Assembly: GCA_032718865.1 (NCBI GenBank)
Contig: JALUTQ010000004.1
Coordinates: 2,480,001-2,544,000 of the forward strand
DNA length: 64,000 nucleotides
Origin: Tilletia caries
Lineage: Eukaryota > Basidiomycota > Exobasidiomycetes > Tilletiales > Tilletiaceae
Direction of reading: 5' to 3'
Shown: positions 11,144-21,128 of the stretch, one piece after another
Layout: every line of letters begins with the position of its first letter
Numbering within the stretch: position 1 is the first letter of the stretch
The notes under the pieces: model-generated
The model's input: only the letters and a program-made list of their open reading frames with translations
The model's database searches: none
Told to the model about the DNA's origin: nothing
Translations under genes and position numbers: made by a program

Positions 11144-12560
11144 AATGTGCTGTGGCTGTAAAGGAGAAGAGAGCCTGGGAAGAACCGAAAGAAGAGCAAG
11201 GAGCAAGAATCAGCTGAGCAAGAACGCACCATTGCCAAGGCTGAGGACTGAGCTGCGAGCATGTAGTCAGCGAGGAGCAAAGAGCGGACCAGAGAGCGGA
11301 ATGACACGAAGAGAACTCACCTGAACTTCGAAAAAGATACCTATAGGAGAAGGTGCAAAGAAAGTTGATCAGTGTCAGTGTCAGTGACGCGAGTGAAAGC
11401 ATGCATACCCACAGGTCTAAGGCTGGTCTGCTAGGGCCTAGGGGGGCGAGCTTCGGTCTATGAGAAAGAGAGAGATGCATCAGTGAGTTGATGGCCCAAT
11501 ACATGCGCCTGAACCAGTCACGTTGCCAGCGCACCTTGCTGAGACTTGAACTCGCTGTATGCACATCTGTATCAAGGAAAAAGGATGAGATCAAAGAGAG
11601 AAGTCAGCGACACGTACCTTGAGGAGTTCATCGAACCTGGTGATGATAGGGAGAGGTTAGCGCGTGAGGGCAGCAATGCTTCTGTGCAGTGACCAGGAAG
11701 AATGACGCTCACCATGCGTGATGCGTGACGCGCGTCGCGCGCTTGTATGCGCTTAGGCCTGGCAATGAAGACGCGTCAGATGACGGGCAGAGCACGAGGA
11801 AGCAAGGGCACACTCACCGGGAATGAGGAGGTACTCACCTTGTCGCTGTTGTTGCTGTGCTGGTGCTGCTGCTGATGTGGGACTGGTGTTGTTGGTGGTG
11901 TGTTGTGTGTGGTGCTGTTGGAGTTAGTGTGGTGTTGTTGGTGGTGTGGACGTGTGGTGTTGGTGCTGGTGGTCGTCGTCGTGCAAAAGAAGAGAAACGA
12001 TGGACTGCTGTTTCAAATACCACATGAGGGTGGCAGCACACACACAATGCGGACGCGTCTCTTGATCCAAACGACGCGCAGACCAACTTAAGACGCGTCC
12101 TTGCTGTGCTGATGGTCAATGGTGTGCGTACCAGTCAAAGTCACGGAGGTGATGACTGCTGTTGCTGCTGAGGAAAGGGCGTCGAGTCAGTTGGTCAGGC
12201 GGCAGCATAAATGCGGCACAAAGTTCAAACAGTCAACTCACAATTCAACATCCTGTGCGCATCCAAACGTAAAGAGCATCGTGGCCGCCTGAATGCGCCG
12301 GTGTTGGAAGCCTGGATTGCGAGACGGTCGTCAAGAGCGCAGAGTGAGTGGGGTCGTAGGGAGATGTCGGCGTCGCCGGGCAGAGGAGCGAGGAAGTGAG
12401 GTCGACGCGAGGGGTGGGATGGGGGACGCAGTAACGCGCGCAGAGGGCGCGATCGACAATGAGCGCGCGTGAGACCCTGAGGATAAGAGAGCGCGTTCAG
12501 CTGTGGCAACGGAAACTACGCATTATCGCCTGCACTCACAGTGTTGTGCCTGAGGCTGAG
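11144..12560 (-). other. Chain of very small putative exons (minus strand), coding status unclear
   Basis: On the minus strand many GT-donor/AG-acceptor pairs delimit tiny segments: 11618-11636, 11535-11566, 11407-11455, 11321-11340, 11230-11252 and 11144-11174. Two further candidates lie upstream, at about 11.71-11.76 and 11.84 kb. Read in order, one frame stays open over the joined segments, which argues for a real spliced gene. The deduced peptide matches nothing I know, and it closes shortly after entering the duplicated block. Plus-strand GT-rich, minus-strand CAAC/CACC-rich sequence fills 11835-11990. It could also be a spliced non-coding RNA or a decayed gene. Confidence 0.3.
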
Positions 12561-12745
12561 GCTCCCAAGAGAGTCTTGCGGAAAGGGTCGCAGGTGGTTG
12601 CGTGCTGAGGGGCGCCCCGGGAGGACTCCGCCATGAGGATCTGGAAGAATCCTGGGCAAAAGAACGTTGGGAGGCCCGCGACCAAGATGGTGCTGGGACA
12701 GGCGGAGGCGAAGAGAGTCTCTGCGGGGCTTGGTGGGGGCTCTCT

Positions 12746-13033
12746 GAATGTGGACAATACGATGATGATGAGGATGATGTGGAGCCGGGAACGTTAGGTC
12801 GTCGTCGAGGGGCGAGGAGGATGGATGCCAATGCCGGAGGCCGGGTATGGGGCACGAATGGGTGGGGCGTCTGGATGTTGGACTTTGTGCCTTCCCTCAC
12901 GTCCAGCGTTGTGTAGGATCTGCGCAGGGGGGAAGAGGAGGAGGAAGAACAGCACATGGTCGGCCAGGTTGCATACTATGTGCACGACGGTGTACGCATG
13001 GATCTTAGACTCTCGGTTGATCCGTGGGAGTGA
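12746..13033 (+). pseudogene. F-box gene 3' fragment (duplicated, broken)
   Basis: Corresponds to the last ~95 codons of the F-box gene at 7214-10391. The early part keeps the original frame (GRRRGARRMDANAGGR, then WGVWMLDFVP). A deletion near 12912 then gives a premature stop, and further indels lie in the purine-rich stretch that follows. The final codons (YYVHDG to VDPWE) survive in another frame. It has no upstream exon and is clearly non-functional. Confidence 0.85.
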
Positions 13034-13738
13034 GCAAATCTGTATCATAATCGTTAGTCACTTTGCATTCGGCTCTTCCCAGATGCCCCGCTCCTTTGCC
13101 ACACATCTTCCTTCACGCTCGCTAGATTGGGTGTGCTTAGCAAGGACGGGATTGAGATTCTACACCTCTTCAATCTCCTTCCAGACTTGCTCCTTCTTGG
13201 CCTGCCTCTCCTTGCCCGCGGCGTTGTTTCTTTGCGTCCGTTCGATTCTCTGGAAATCCGCGCAATGCAGAGTGGGAGGAAACGGCTGTCAGCAACTTTC
13301 GTCCCCGAGTGAGGGAAGATTGAGGGAGATTGAGGAGGGGAAACTTACCTCGGCGCGGAGACATTGAGTGAGCTCACTCTTGATGCCGTTGCATTCGCCT
13401 GTGAGGCGCGCCACCCAGGAGCGCGCGTGGCACTCGTTTAGAACTTTGATGATGTCGCCACAGCCTGTGGCCGCCCAAAACCAGGGAGAGGAACGGAAAG
13501 CAAAGCAAAGCAAAGATGATGACTTGAGTGAAGGCGTTATTGGAGAGGTTTGACTGGATCTGATGCTCACGGGCTTGTTTGGTTTCTCCTGAAAGATGCT
13601 GGAACGAACGAGAGAGGAGAATGAAAAAGAGTGGAAGGGAAAGAGAGAAAGCGATCAGCAGGGCTAAAAAATCAAGAGTGAGGAGACCTGCCCGGCCCTT
13701 CCCACTCATAATTGAGGCTCCTGGCCGAGGATTCAGTG
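12746..13738. repeat. Segmental duplication, copy 2
   Basis: Second copy of 10113-11100 in the same orientation. Sequence just left of it (12560-12745) is unrelated to the F-box coding region, so the F-box part starts abruptly. Confidence 0.9.
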
Positions 13739-13762
13739 TATACAACCACGTACAGGATGCAT
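13160..13762 (-). CDS. CMC2: Cmc2-like twin CX9C mitochondrial protein
   Basis: Cmc2 is a small intermembrane-space protein needed for cytochrome c oxidase biogenesis. Exons: 13747-13762 (tentative), 13571-13588, 13349-13464 and 13160-13249, phase-consistent, 79 residues. The protein starts with MHP as family members do. It has two CX9C pairs (CGDIIKVLNEC and CNGIKSELTQC) and a basic, Gln/Lys-rich C-terminal helix. The first exon uses a weak GTTGTA donor and is the least certain part; the other three exons are well supported. This copy retains a plausible start, whereas the copy at 10522 does not, so this is likely the functional gene. Confidence 0.7.
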
Positions 13763-13914
13763 GATGGGGATGGATGGCCTTGGGTCGGAAATCTCAGAAA
13801 AGCTCTCAGTTCCCCGTCGAAGATTGCAGCCCTGAGCAGGCAAAACCAGGCCAAGACTGGGGGGCGCCTTCGCAGCGAGATGGACGGATGGGACTCACTG
13901 AGGGACAGGCGCTG

Positions 13915-14322
13915 CCGGAAATTGATTCGGCCACAGACACTTTTTGATATGGCCACAGACATTTTGATATGGCGACAGACAACCATACACGTGACCGCCA
14001 GACCTTGGGAGTTGAGACCCAGCTGCAGCGCGATCACCAGTCACCGGTCACCACCCAGTATCACCAGTCACCACTCACCACAGGTTCTTCCTCTTCCTGC
14101 TTCACAAATATGTTGCTGGCTGAGTAAGGTGCGGATGCTGAGGTGGAAGAAGGCAGAAAGGGAGCGCATCAATTCTTGTGATCATGGGCGTCTGCTCACT
14201 GTGCTCAGGCAATCGGGGTGCGTCTCAAGCTGTTCTCTGGCGGTCACGTGTATGGTTGTCTGTGGCCATATCAAAATGTCTGTGGCCATATCAAAAAGTG
14301 TCTGTGGCCGAATCAATTTCCG
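13915..14322. mobile_element. Inverted-repeat (MITE-like) element
   Basis: The left arm 13915-14000 and right arm 14238-14322 are inverted copies differing at about one position over ~85 bp. Each arm contains iterated GACAGACA/GATATGGC units (CTGTGGCCATATCAAAA on the other strand). The ~237 bp centre is non-coding. No clear target duplication was found. An RNA from this locus would fold into a long hairpin. Confidence 0.7.
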
Positions 14323-14509
14323 GCGCTGCCTCTAGAGATGGGAAGGTCGGAGGTTATAAAGGGTCAAAATGGATGACATGGAGTGAGGAAGATTCATTGT
14401 CAGCCTGTCATCGAGGTGGTCTGTCGTGAGACCCTGAAACCCTCGCGCCAGACTTCCTATGCCCTTCAGCCGTCCGAACCGCCAGCATGTAGTCGCCACG
14501 ACCGCCAGC

Positions 14510-15161
14510 CACTGTGCCAAATGAAGTAGTTTCCAGTTGGTGGAAACTAATTGGAAATCCGCAGTTCCCATGGGGTTTCCATGGCGCTGGAAACTGGACC
14601 AGTTTTCCGGCAGTTTTCTCAGCTCAGAAAACTGTGCAGTTTTCGAAGGGTTTTCGGTACTTGGAAACTTGAAGCGGGTCTGGGAGGTCGATGCCGGGCA
14701 AAGACCTCTTGGTTTCCCCAATTGGCATGACCACGCTCAACAGTCTCAGGGTTTCTAGGTAACCGGCTTCAACCTCAGAAAATTCATAGCTGCTTCCTGA
14801 CCAAAACGATGCTCATGTCTGACGACAGAAACCGTGGAATTACTGTATTGCTACCTGTGTGTACTTGTGTTGAGACATGCAATGGTCAGTGGTGAGTGTG
14901 GATGTGTCGAGTGGCACGGGTGGGCCGTGCCTGGGCAGCGACACCTTGAGACCAGGCAGTGGTAGCGCTTGACGCCTTGACCCCACCGCGGTGGCGTGGT
15001 CTACAGGAGGCTTACATAAGGTGGCCCGTGCTACACCAAAGGGTTTTCGACATAGGAAAACTGTAGGAAAACTGCTGCGCATTTTTTAGTTTTCGGCGGC
15101 GAAAACTATCGAGTTTTCACGGGGTTTCCACCAACTGGAAACTACCTCGGATGGCACAGTG
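14510..15161. mobile_element. 652 bp non-autonomous element with terminal inverted repeats
   Basis: The ends CACTGTGCCA (14510) and TGGCACAGTG (15161) are inverted. Similarity continues through a shared GTAGTTTCCAGTTGGTGGAA block. The interior is full of GGAAAC, GTTTTC and GAAAACT words in both orientations, and no ORF is convincing. No target duplication is obvious, so the class is unknown. Confidence 0.65.
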
Positions 15162-15316
15162 TAGCTGTCAGCGCAATAAATGCATGCACGCCTTACCGAT
15201 GATGTACAGTAGAGTCTCAAAAGTTTGTACCCAACCAATTTTTGGGACATTTCATGACACCTTCACTCCTTGACAAGATACACAACCACACAACAAAACA
15301 TACATGAAACTGGTAT

Positions 15317-15585
15317 TGTGCTGGCAAGCACCTGGCTGAAGCCACGTGGCCCTTATCTTATCTCTTTCCTTTCTCCCTCACTCCAATTCCCACGCACTCG
15401 CATAGCAACAGCCTCAACCTCCACATTTCTCACGCTCTTCTCTCCTCGATCACATCTTTTCTCCTCGCTCTCGCTCCTCACTTGTACTTAGCTCTCCTTG
15501 TCATTCATCACTCTTCACACACGTCACTTGCATAGTCATTTCACTTACTGGCACGTCTGCTATACTCTGGATCCTATCCAGTACA
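15317..15585 (+). repeat. 5' LTR of retroelement 1
   Basis: 269 bp, TG...CA ends, CT-rich. Matches 17484-17752. Confidence 0.93.
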
Positions 15586-15589
15586 TGGT

Positions 15590-16680
15590 GATGAGATGGA
15601 TTCATCTCGGCTACCGAACGACGGGCCCCGAGGACCCCTCCCTGCTGCGCTCCGGACGCCAGCGCCTCCTTGCTCTTCGCTCCAGACGCGATCCCATCAG
15701 CGTCAACATCGTCTAAATCGGCTTGCCTTTCAACCCCTGCTGCGCTCCAGACGCGCACCGGCGCACTCCCTATCGACAACGCCTTCTACATCGGCTGGTC
15801 ATCAAGCCTCTTTTTGCTGCGCTCCGGAAACCAGCTCCTTCAATTTCTTCGCTCAATATGCGACTCCATCATCGTCCCACCGACAACACCGTCTAGATCG
15901 GCTCGTCGTTACGTTCGGAGTTCCTGCTGTGCTCCATATGCCAGCAGGCAGCTTCGCCAACTTCCGCGCTTCAGATGCGCATTCACTCCCTCCCGTCCCT
16001 GCTGTGCTCCCAGTGCCAGCGTCTTCAACGTCCGCGCTCCAGACGCGCATGCGGCATGCCCCTCGGCCCTCCGGCTTTTATCAGCCTCAGGACAGTTTTT
16101 GGCTTCACGAAACCTCGATACGGACTTCTTTTCGCGCTCGAGACGCGCATCTCCACCCTCCGCTCCACTCTCTCCTGCGCTCGAGTGCCCAGTTTCCTCC
16201 GACATCAACGGCTTAAGACGTTTTTGGAACCTTTCTTCGCGCTACCACTCAAGATTTGGTCTCTCTCTCCATCGTCGTGCTCGGTTCTGGCACTCTAAGC
16301 GCCGAACCACCGGCTCTGGGTCTCGCAAACTCGACGACTTCTCGATGCCCGCTGGTCTTTATCTTTCCGCTCGAGACTCGCCGTCGTCACCTTGTTTGCG
16401 TTCCTGACGCGCGCTCAGCTCGTCCTCTGGTCATCGGTTCAAGACACCGATCCCAACTTCCACTCGCTGCCGAGGCCAACACTTTGTTCGCCCCGAAGAC
16501 GGCATCAGAGCTCGCGTTCGAATTGCCTCTTTCCGCAGCACCGCTTTCTGCTCCGTGGCGCGCGCCACGACCGTTGCTTTTCGCGAAGCGCGCTCCAAAC
16601 GTGCCGACTTTCCTTTCTCATCTGCCAAGACCGGCACCCTCACCTTTGCCGCGTCGCCGTCGCCAGTCTCTGATGCGAGT
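15590..16680 (+). repeat. Degenerate iterated motif inside retroelement 1
   Basis: Words close to GCGCTCCAGACGCG recur at irregular spacing (for example near 15645, 15680, 15750, 16030, 16137 and 16375). Reading frames through them are low-complexity and unlike any gag protein I know. The function is unknown; they could be structural or packaging signals. Confidence 0.5.
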
Positions 16681-17483
16681 TACCAGGCACGGATGAGCTT
16701 CGGTGGTTCCCGGCCTTCACTTCGCAAACTGCGCCCTGCGGCCGAAGCTTCGGAAGACTCGTCATGCCGATGTTCGGCGCCAGAGAGCATCGCTCGACGA
16801 GCCACATACTGGAACCTCGCGTCGCCATGCAGAACCCTCAAGCACTCTCGACCTCAGCGTTCTGACCATCGTGGAAGTCATCTGCTCGGCACACCACCGC
16901 TCCTCTCTCCAGCAAACCGCCAAAAATGCGCATGATGGGCTCGGTATGCTCCTGCGCGCCACTACAGGTGTCTTCCCGTGATGTCGCTGGCAAGGTCCGA
17001 TTCCGCCGACTCCGCTTTCCGACGATGGTGGCCTCGACATGAACGCTGATCGTTGTTACGGTAGCCAACTTCATCGCCGGTGGTCTCGATCTGCGACTTG
17101 TTCGAGCCGAGGCTTCGGTTGTTCTGGCGCGCGCGATGCCTATCTCAGGCTAGCTACCAGCTTTCCTCGTCGCTGAGCGCTGCGGCGGTCGTACGTCCGC
17201 GCTGGACCGGTCACCGGCGTGCTCTTACGCGCCTTTGCTTCTCACCCTGCCGGCCGCCAGTCGATTTGCGACTTCGGGACTGACTTCGGGACTGAGCTTC
17301 TAGATGCTCTTTCTCCGTCGCTATTATTCCGCTTTTTGATTCTTCACAGCTTCACGTTGCTCTCCATTCCTACATTGCACCCGTCCCATGCGCCTAGACC
17401 CTTCTTCCATCCTCGCTCCATGTCCGTCGCGGTTTTCCGGTCCAGATCACGACTGGGGACAGTCGTCTTTTTCGGTGCGGGGA

Positions 17484-17752
17484 TGTGCTGGCAAGCACCT
17501 GGCTGAAGCCACGTGGCCCTTATCTTATCTCTTTCCTTTCTCCCTCACTCCAATTCCCACGCACTCGCATAGCAACAGCCTCAACCTCCACATTTCTCAC
17601 GCTCTTCTCTCCTCAATCACATCTTTTCTCCTCGCTCTCGCTCCTCACTTGTACTTAGCTCTCCTTGTCATTCATCACTCTTCACACACGTCACTTGCAT
17701 AGTCATTTCACTTACTGGCACGTCTGCTATACTCTGGATCCTATCCAGTACA
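17484..17752 (+). repeat. 3' LTR of retroelement 1
   Basis: 269 bp direct copy of the 5' LTR. The one difference I noticed is CTCGATC versus CTCAATC near the middle. Confidence 0.93.
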
Positions 17753-18362
17753 GGTATCCAGCGGTTCCTTGTGTTGTCCTTTACTCAATCGTGCCCCAGT
17801 CAAGATCGCTGGGCCGCAGACTGGCTACGTTACCTTGCTCATAAGTCATAGTTTCATATCACGGTACCCAGATTTCTCGTGACCACAGCGCCTTCCACAG
17901 AGCACCTACTGGCAATGTTAGAGTCTTTGATGGTAGGTCCTATCCTCTCCTAAAAGTCTCTCACTTTGCGATCTGGGCCTTCGCAAGGTGGCTGGCGGTC
18001 GACAGCCAAGTGAAGTTTCAGCCATGTAAATCGGATCGGATTTAAACATTTCATAGGCGTCTAGGAAGGTCTTAACTGACCCTACAGACACAAGACTCGG
18101 CTAGAGTATGGCAATGTTACATACCTTTGACTTCTGTAAGAACCGTAGGAAGTTTTTGAGGTTCCATATCGAGCTCCCCAAGGTAAGAATATTTATTCGA
18201 TGTTGGCTCTTTGCATACCTGTACTTCACACGGCTGCCATTTCAAGGCCCAGACTAAGATCGCATTTCTTCAAAGAGCAACACCCAAGGTAACATGTAGC
18301 GCATCCTATTTTGCTAGAGCTGCAGCTCATGTTTTTCGAGTGGGGGCGGTGGAAACTCGGAT
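17753..18362. other. Residual shell-element DNA between the two retroelements
   Basis: 610 bp of non-coding sequence separating the 3' LTR of element 1 from the 5' LTR of element 2. No ORF, tRNA or repeat was recognised. Its position suggests it is interior sequence of the Tc1/pogo-like element. Confidence 0.5.
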
Positions 18363-18596
18363 TGTGCTGGCAGTGGTCACTCACACGTGGCACTGCCATG
18401 TGGCTTATTCCTTATCTTATCTCTTATCTTCCTCTCTCCTTTTTCTCATCACCTTCCACTCTCTCGGCCGAGAGTCTCTCGCTCTCCTCATCACCTTCGC
18501 CTTCCTTCTACTCTTTGTACTTAACTTCGACACGCATTCATATACACATCAAGCCTTTCTTTCCTTTGCAGTAGCTGCACATTACTCTTGCCAGCA
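18363..18596 (+). repeat. 5' LTR of retroelement 2
   Basis: 234 bp, apparently identical to the reconstituted 3' LTR. It contains GGCAGTGGTCACTCACACGT and a matching inverted GTGGCACTGCC, a potential hairpin at its 5' end. Confidence 0.9.
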
Positions 18597-18639
18597 TATG
18601 GTGATGAGAGGGATTCTCTGTTGATACCCGACCGACGGA

Positions 18640-19330
18640 CTCACAGTTCCCACACCGAGCTCACCCTCACCACTCCGGTCTCTGCACCCACCAGGTCGTC
18701 GAACCTACTCCGGTCTCTGCACCCATTCCGGTCTTTGAACCTCTTTTGGTCTCTGCACCCACCCGGTCGTCGCACCAACTCTTCGGTCAATGAACCCATC
18801 CTCGATCTATATTCTATGGGACCTCCCACTCCGTCTTCCAGTAGCCTACTCCGGCTTTCCATAGCCTACTTCGGCTTTCTGCAGCCTCCAACCAGCTCTT
18901 CGTTGCGCTTCCCGGTCATAGTTCCCACCCAGCTCCCTGTCAGCTCCTCCGGTCGCAGTACCCACCCAGCTGTTCGTCAGCTCATCCGGTCGCAGTACCC
19001 ACACCACCTTTTCGTCAGCTTTTCCGGTCGCAATACCCACAACGGCTCCATCAGCCCCCACCGGCTCTCAGCAGCCAAAATTCCGCTCTGCGCAGCCCCC
19101 ATTCGGTTCCCAGTACCCTCTCTCCGGCTCTCAGCAGCCCGCACCGGCTCCAGCAGCCTCTATCCGGCTCTCAGCGGCCCGACCTGGCTCTCCGTAGCCT
19201 CAACTTGGCTCTCTGCAGCCCACATCCGGCTCTCCGCAGCCTCCAGTCTGTCCCAGAAGCCGACTCCGGCCTTGGCCTCCATCCGGCTCCCAGCAGCCCA
19301 ACTACGTCGGGCTCCCTCGGCCCTCCCTCC
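18640..19330 (+). repeat. Degenerate tandem motif inside retroelement 2
   Basis: First a series of CTCCGGTCTCTGCACCCA-like words, then many CCGGCTCTCAGCAGCC-like words about 15-40 bp apart. All frames are low-complexity (Ser/Pro/Leu). It resembles the iterated motif of element 1 in layout but not in sequence. Confidence 0.55.
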
Positions 19331-19939
19331 TCACACAGCCTCGAGCTACATCGACTTTCCTTACTCTCCACTACGATGCTTTCCTCGGCTTCATCGCTTC
19401 GACATCAGGTCAGCCGCCACGCGTTGAGGTCGAGGTCACTCCCTCCGTTACGAACAGGCAAGATGCGTTCTGGCGCTTCCATTCCCACCTCCCTCCCCTC
19501 AGCTCTTGAGTCCACTCTCCATCAGCCTCATTGCGTCTGCAGAGATGTCGAGGTCGAGGTCTCTCCCCTCATCACGGCCAAGCAACACCGGAGGCGCTGA
19601 GGACGCTCCCATTATCAGCAGCGACGCACGCCCAGTCTCAGGAGTCACCGGCATCGGGCGTCGAGGTCGAGAGCTGTCCTTCCGCTTCGCACCGCTGTCC
19701 CTCATGCAACTCCGAGTCTCACAGCAGCAATCGGTCGGTTCTCAGGCTCAGCTTTGGTCGCCGTCACACTCTCGCATCCACCTCGACGTCGTCAAGGCCC
19801 AGATTGCCCGGCTCAGCCTCACGCTCCGCGTACGCGTCGTGCTCCATGACTCACATGTCGGCAACACCATCGCCTTCCTCATCACGTCGGGCACCTGCCA
19901 TCAAGTCCATTCCCTTGCCTCACTGCGGCCCTGCGGGTA

Positions 19940-20690
19940 AAAGAGCGCCGACATCGACTTCGTATTGGACGATATCAACTTCGAGTCGATCAGCGGCTCA
20001 TTCATTCCCGACCGTGTCTTGACCGTGTTCAGCTCATCAACCACATCGGGCCCGCGCTCTTCAGGGCTACAATGCCTTCGCTAGCGCCTGATCCTTCAAC
20101 TCCAGGTTCAACCTCACCCTTGAGGGCGTCCGCATGCAGGCCAAGGACATCGTCTACTGGCTCCACAAGACGATCGGCTGGAGATGCAACGATTGGGGCT
20201 TTATCGACGTCGACGTCGGCGGACAGAAGGGATGCACCATCACCGCCAAGCTTGAGACGGCCGAGGATTCAGTGCGGGCAATCCGGGCACGGATATTTCC
20301 TACATCAAGCTGCGCCGTTCTCTCGCGAACCAGACTGCCATCCCAGAATGCCTCTTCTAGGAGTTCGTCGTGACAGGCGCGCCGACGGTGACCTTTTCTA
20401 TCACGTCACCGAGCCCGTCGCGAAGGTTATCAGCAATGTCAAGACAACTAAGGCCACCGTCAACGAGACCGGCCTCTTTGCGTGTTCGCCGGGTCCAGCA
20501 GTTCCTCCGCGACTTCCTCAATGGCCGCGAGATCAACAAGCTCATCAACACCGACGAGGCCCTCAACTGCGGTGTCGCCGACTCCCGGCCGCCATTCTCA
20601 GCGGTGATAAGCTCGAGAAGATCGAAGACCTGCTTCTCTTCGATGTCGCTTCTCTCTCATGAGTGTTGAGACTGCCGGCGATGTCGTCAC
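19940..20690 (+). pseudogene. Captured host-gene fragments: decayed HSP70 plus a possible HAM1-like piece
   Basis: HSP70 signature blocks appear in order but in shifting frames. An IDFVLDDINFESIS block (about 19945-19995) resembles the HSP70 segment before the RARFEEL region. A block with EPVAKVISN (about 20390-20480) follows, then RVQQFLRDFLNGREINKLIN (from about 20492), AAILSGDKLEKIEDLLLFDV (about 20590-20650) and VETAGDVVT (about 20664-20692). Between the first two blocks lies a ~200 bp stretch (about 20125-20320) reading AKDIVYWLHKTIGW and then GFIDVDVGGQKGC. This resembles what I recall of fungal HAM1-like lipid-binding proteins, but that is tentative. Frameshifts and stops make the whole non-functional. 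Capture of host mRNA by the retroelement is the likely origin. Confidence 0.7.
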
Positions 20691-21128
20691 TCAAGCGGAC
20701 TATTACTTGTTGGTCGCCGTCCTGGTCGGCATTCCATTGCTCCATCCACATCGCTTCCCTCCCACCCTTCCGCATTCCGCTATTCTTCACTCTTCCCAAC
20801 ATCTCCTCCCAACATCGCTTCCGCACTCGCACTCGCATTCCTCGGTAACTTCTCATCATCCGCATTCTCGTTTCCCGCATCCGCACCCTTTCTCGTCATC
20901 CGCGTTCTTTCTCTTTCCCTCCCAGCCTGGCTTACACTGCCACTCTCCTGCCTCCCATGACTAGGGACAGTCATCTTTTGTGGGTGGGGATGTGCTGGCA
21001 GTGGTCACTCACACGTGGCACTGCCATGTGGCTTATTCCTTATCTTATCTCTTATCTTCCTCTCTCCTTTTTCTCATCACCTTCCACTCTCTCGGCCGAG
21101 AGTCTCTCGCTCTCCTCATCACCTTCGC

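Larger units (their letters stand above)
15317..17752 (+). mobile_element. Non-autonomous LTR retrotransposon 1
   Basis: Two 269 bp direct LTRs (15317-15585 and 17484-17752) differ at one position I could find, begin TGTGCTGG and end CCAGTACA. A perfect 5-bp target duplication GGTAT lies at 15312-15316 and 17753-17757. A primer-binding-like TGGTGATGAGAT directly follows the 5' LTR, and a purine run (GTGCGGGGA) precedes the 3' LTR. The 1.9 kb interior encodes no reverse transcriptase, protease or integrase. It must have moved with enzymes supplied in trans, and the near-identical LTRs imply recent insertion. Confidence 0.92.

Noticed and set aside
15596..17506. Overlapping Ser/Pro-rich frames inside retroelement 1, considered as gag
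   Set aside because: Several frames are open at once because of composition. No zinc knuckle, protease or capsid features.
18588..19427. 279-codon frame in retroelement 2 as a structural protein
   Set aside because: Produced by a degenerate tandem repeat. No recognisable gag feature.
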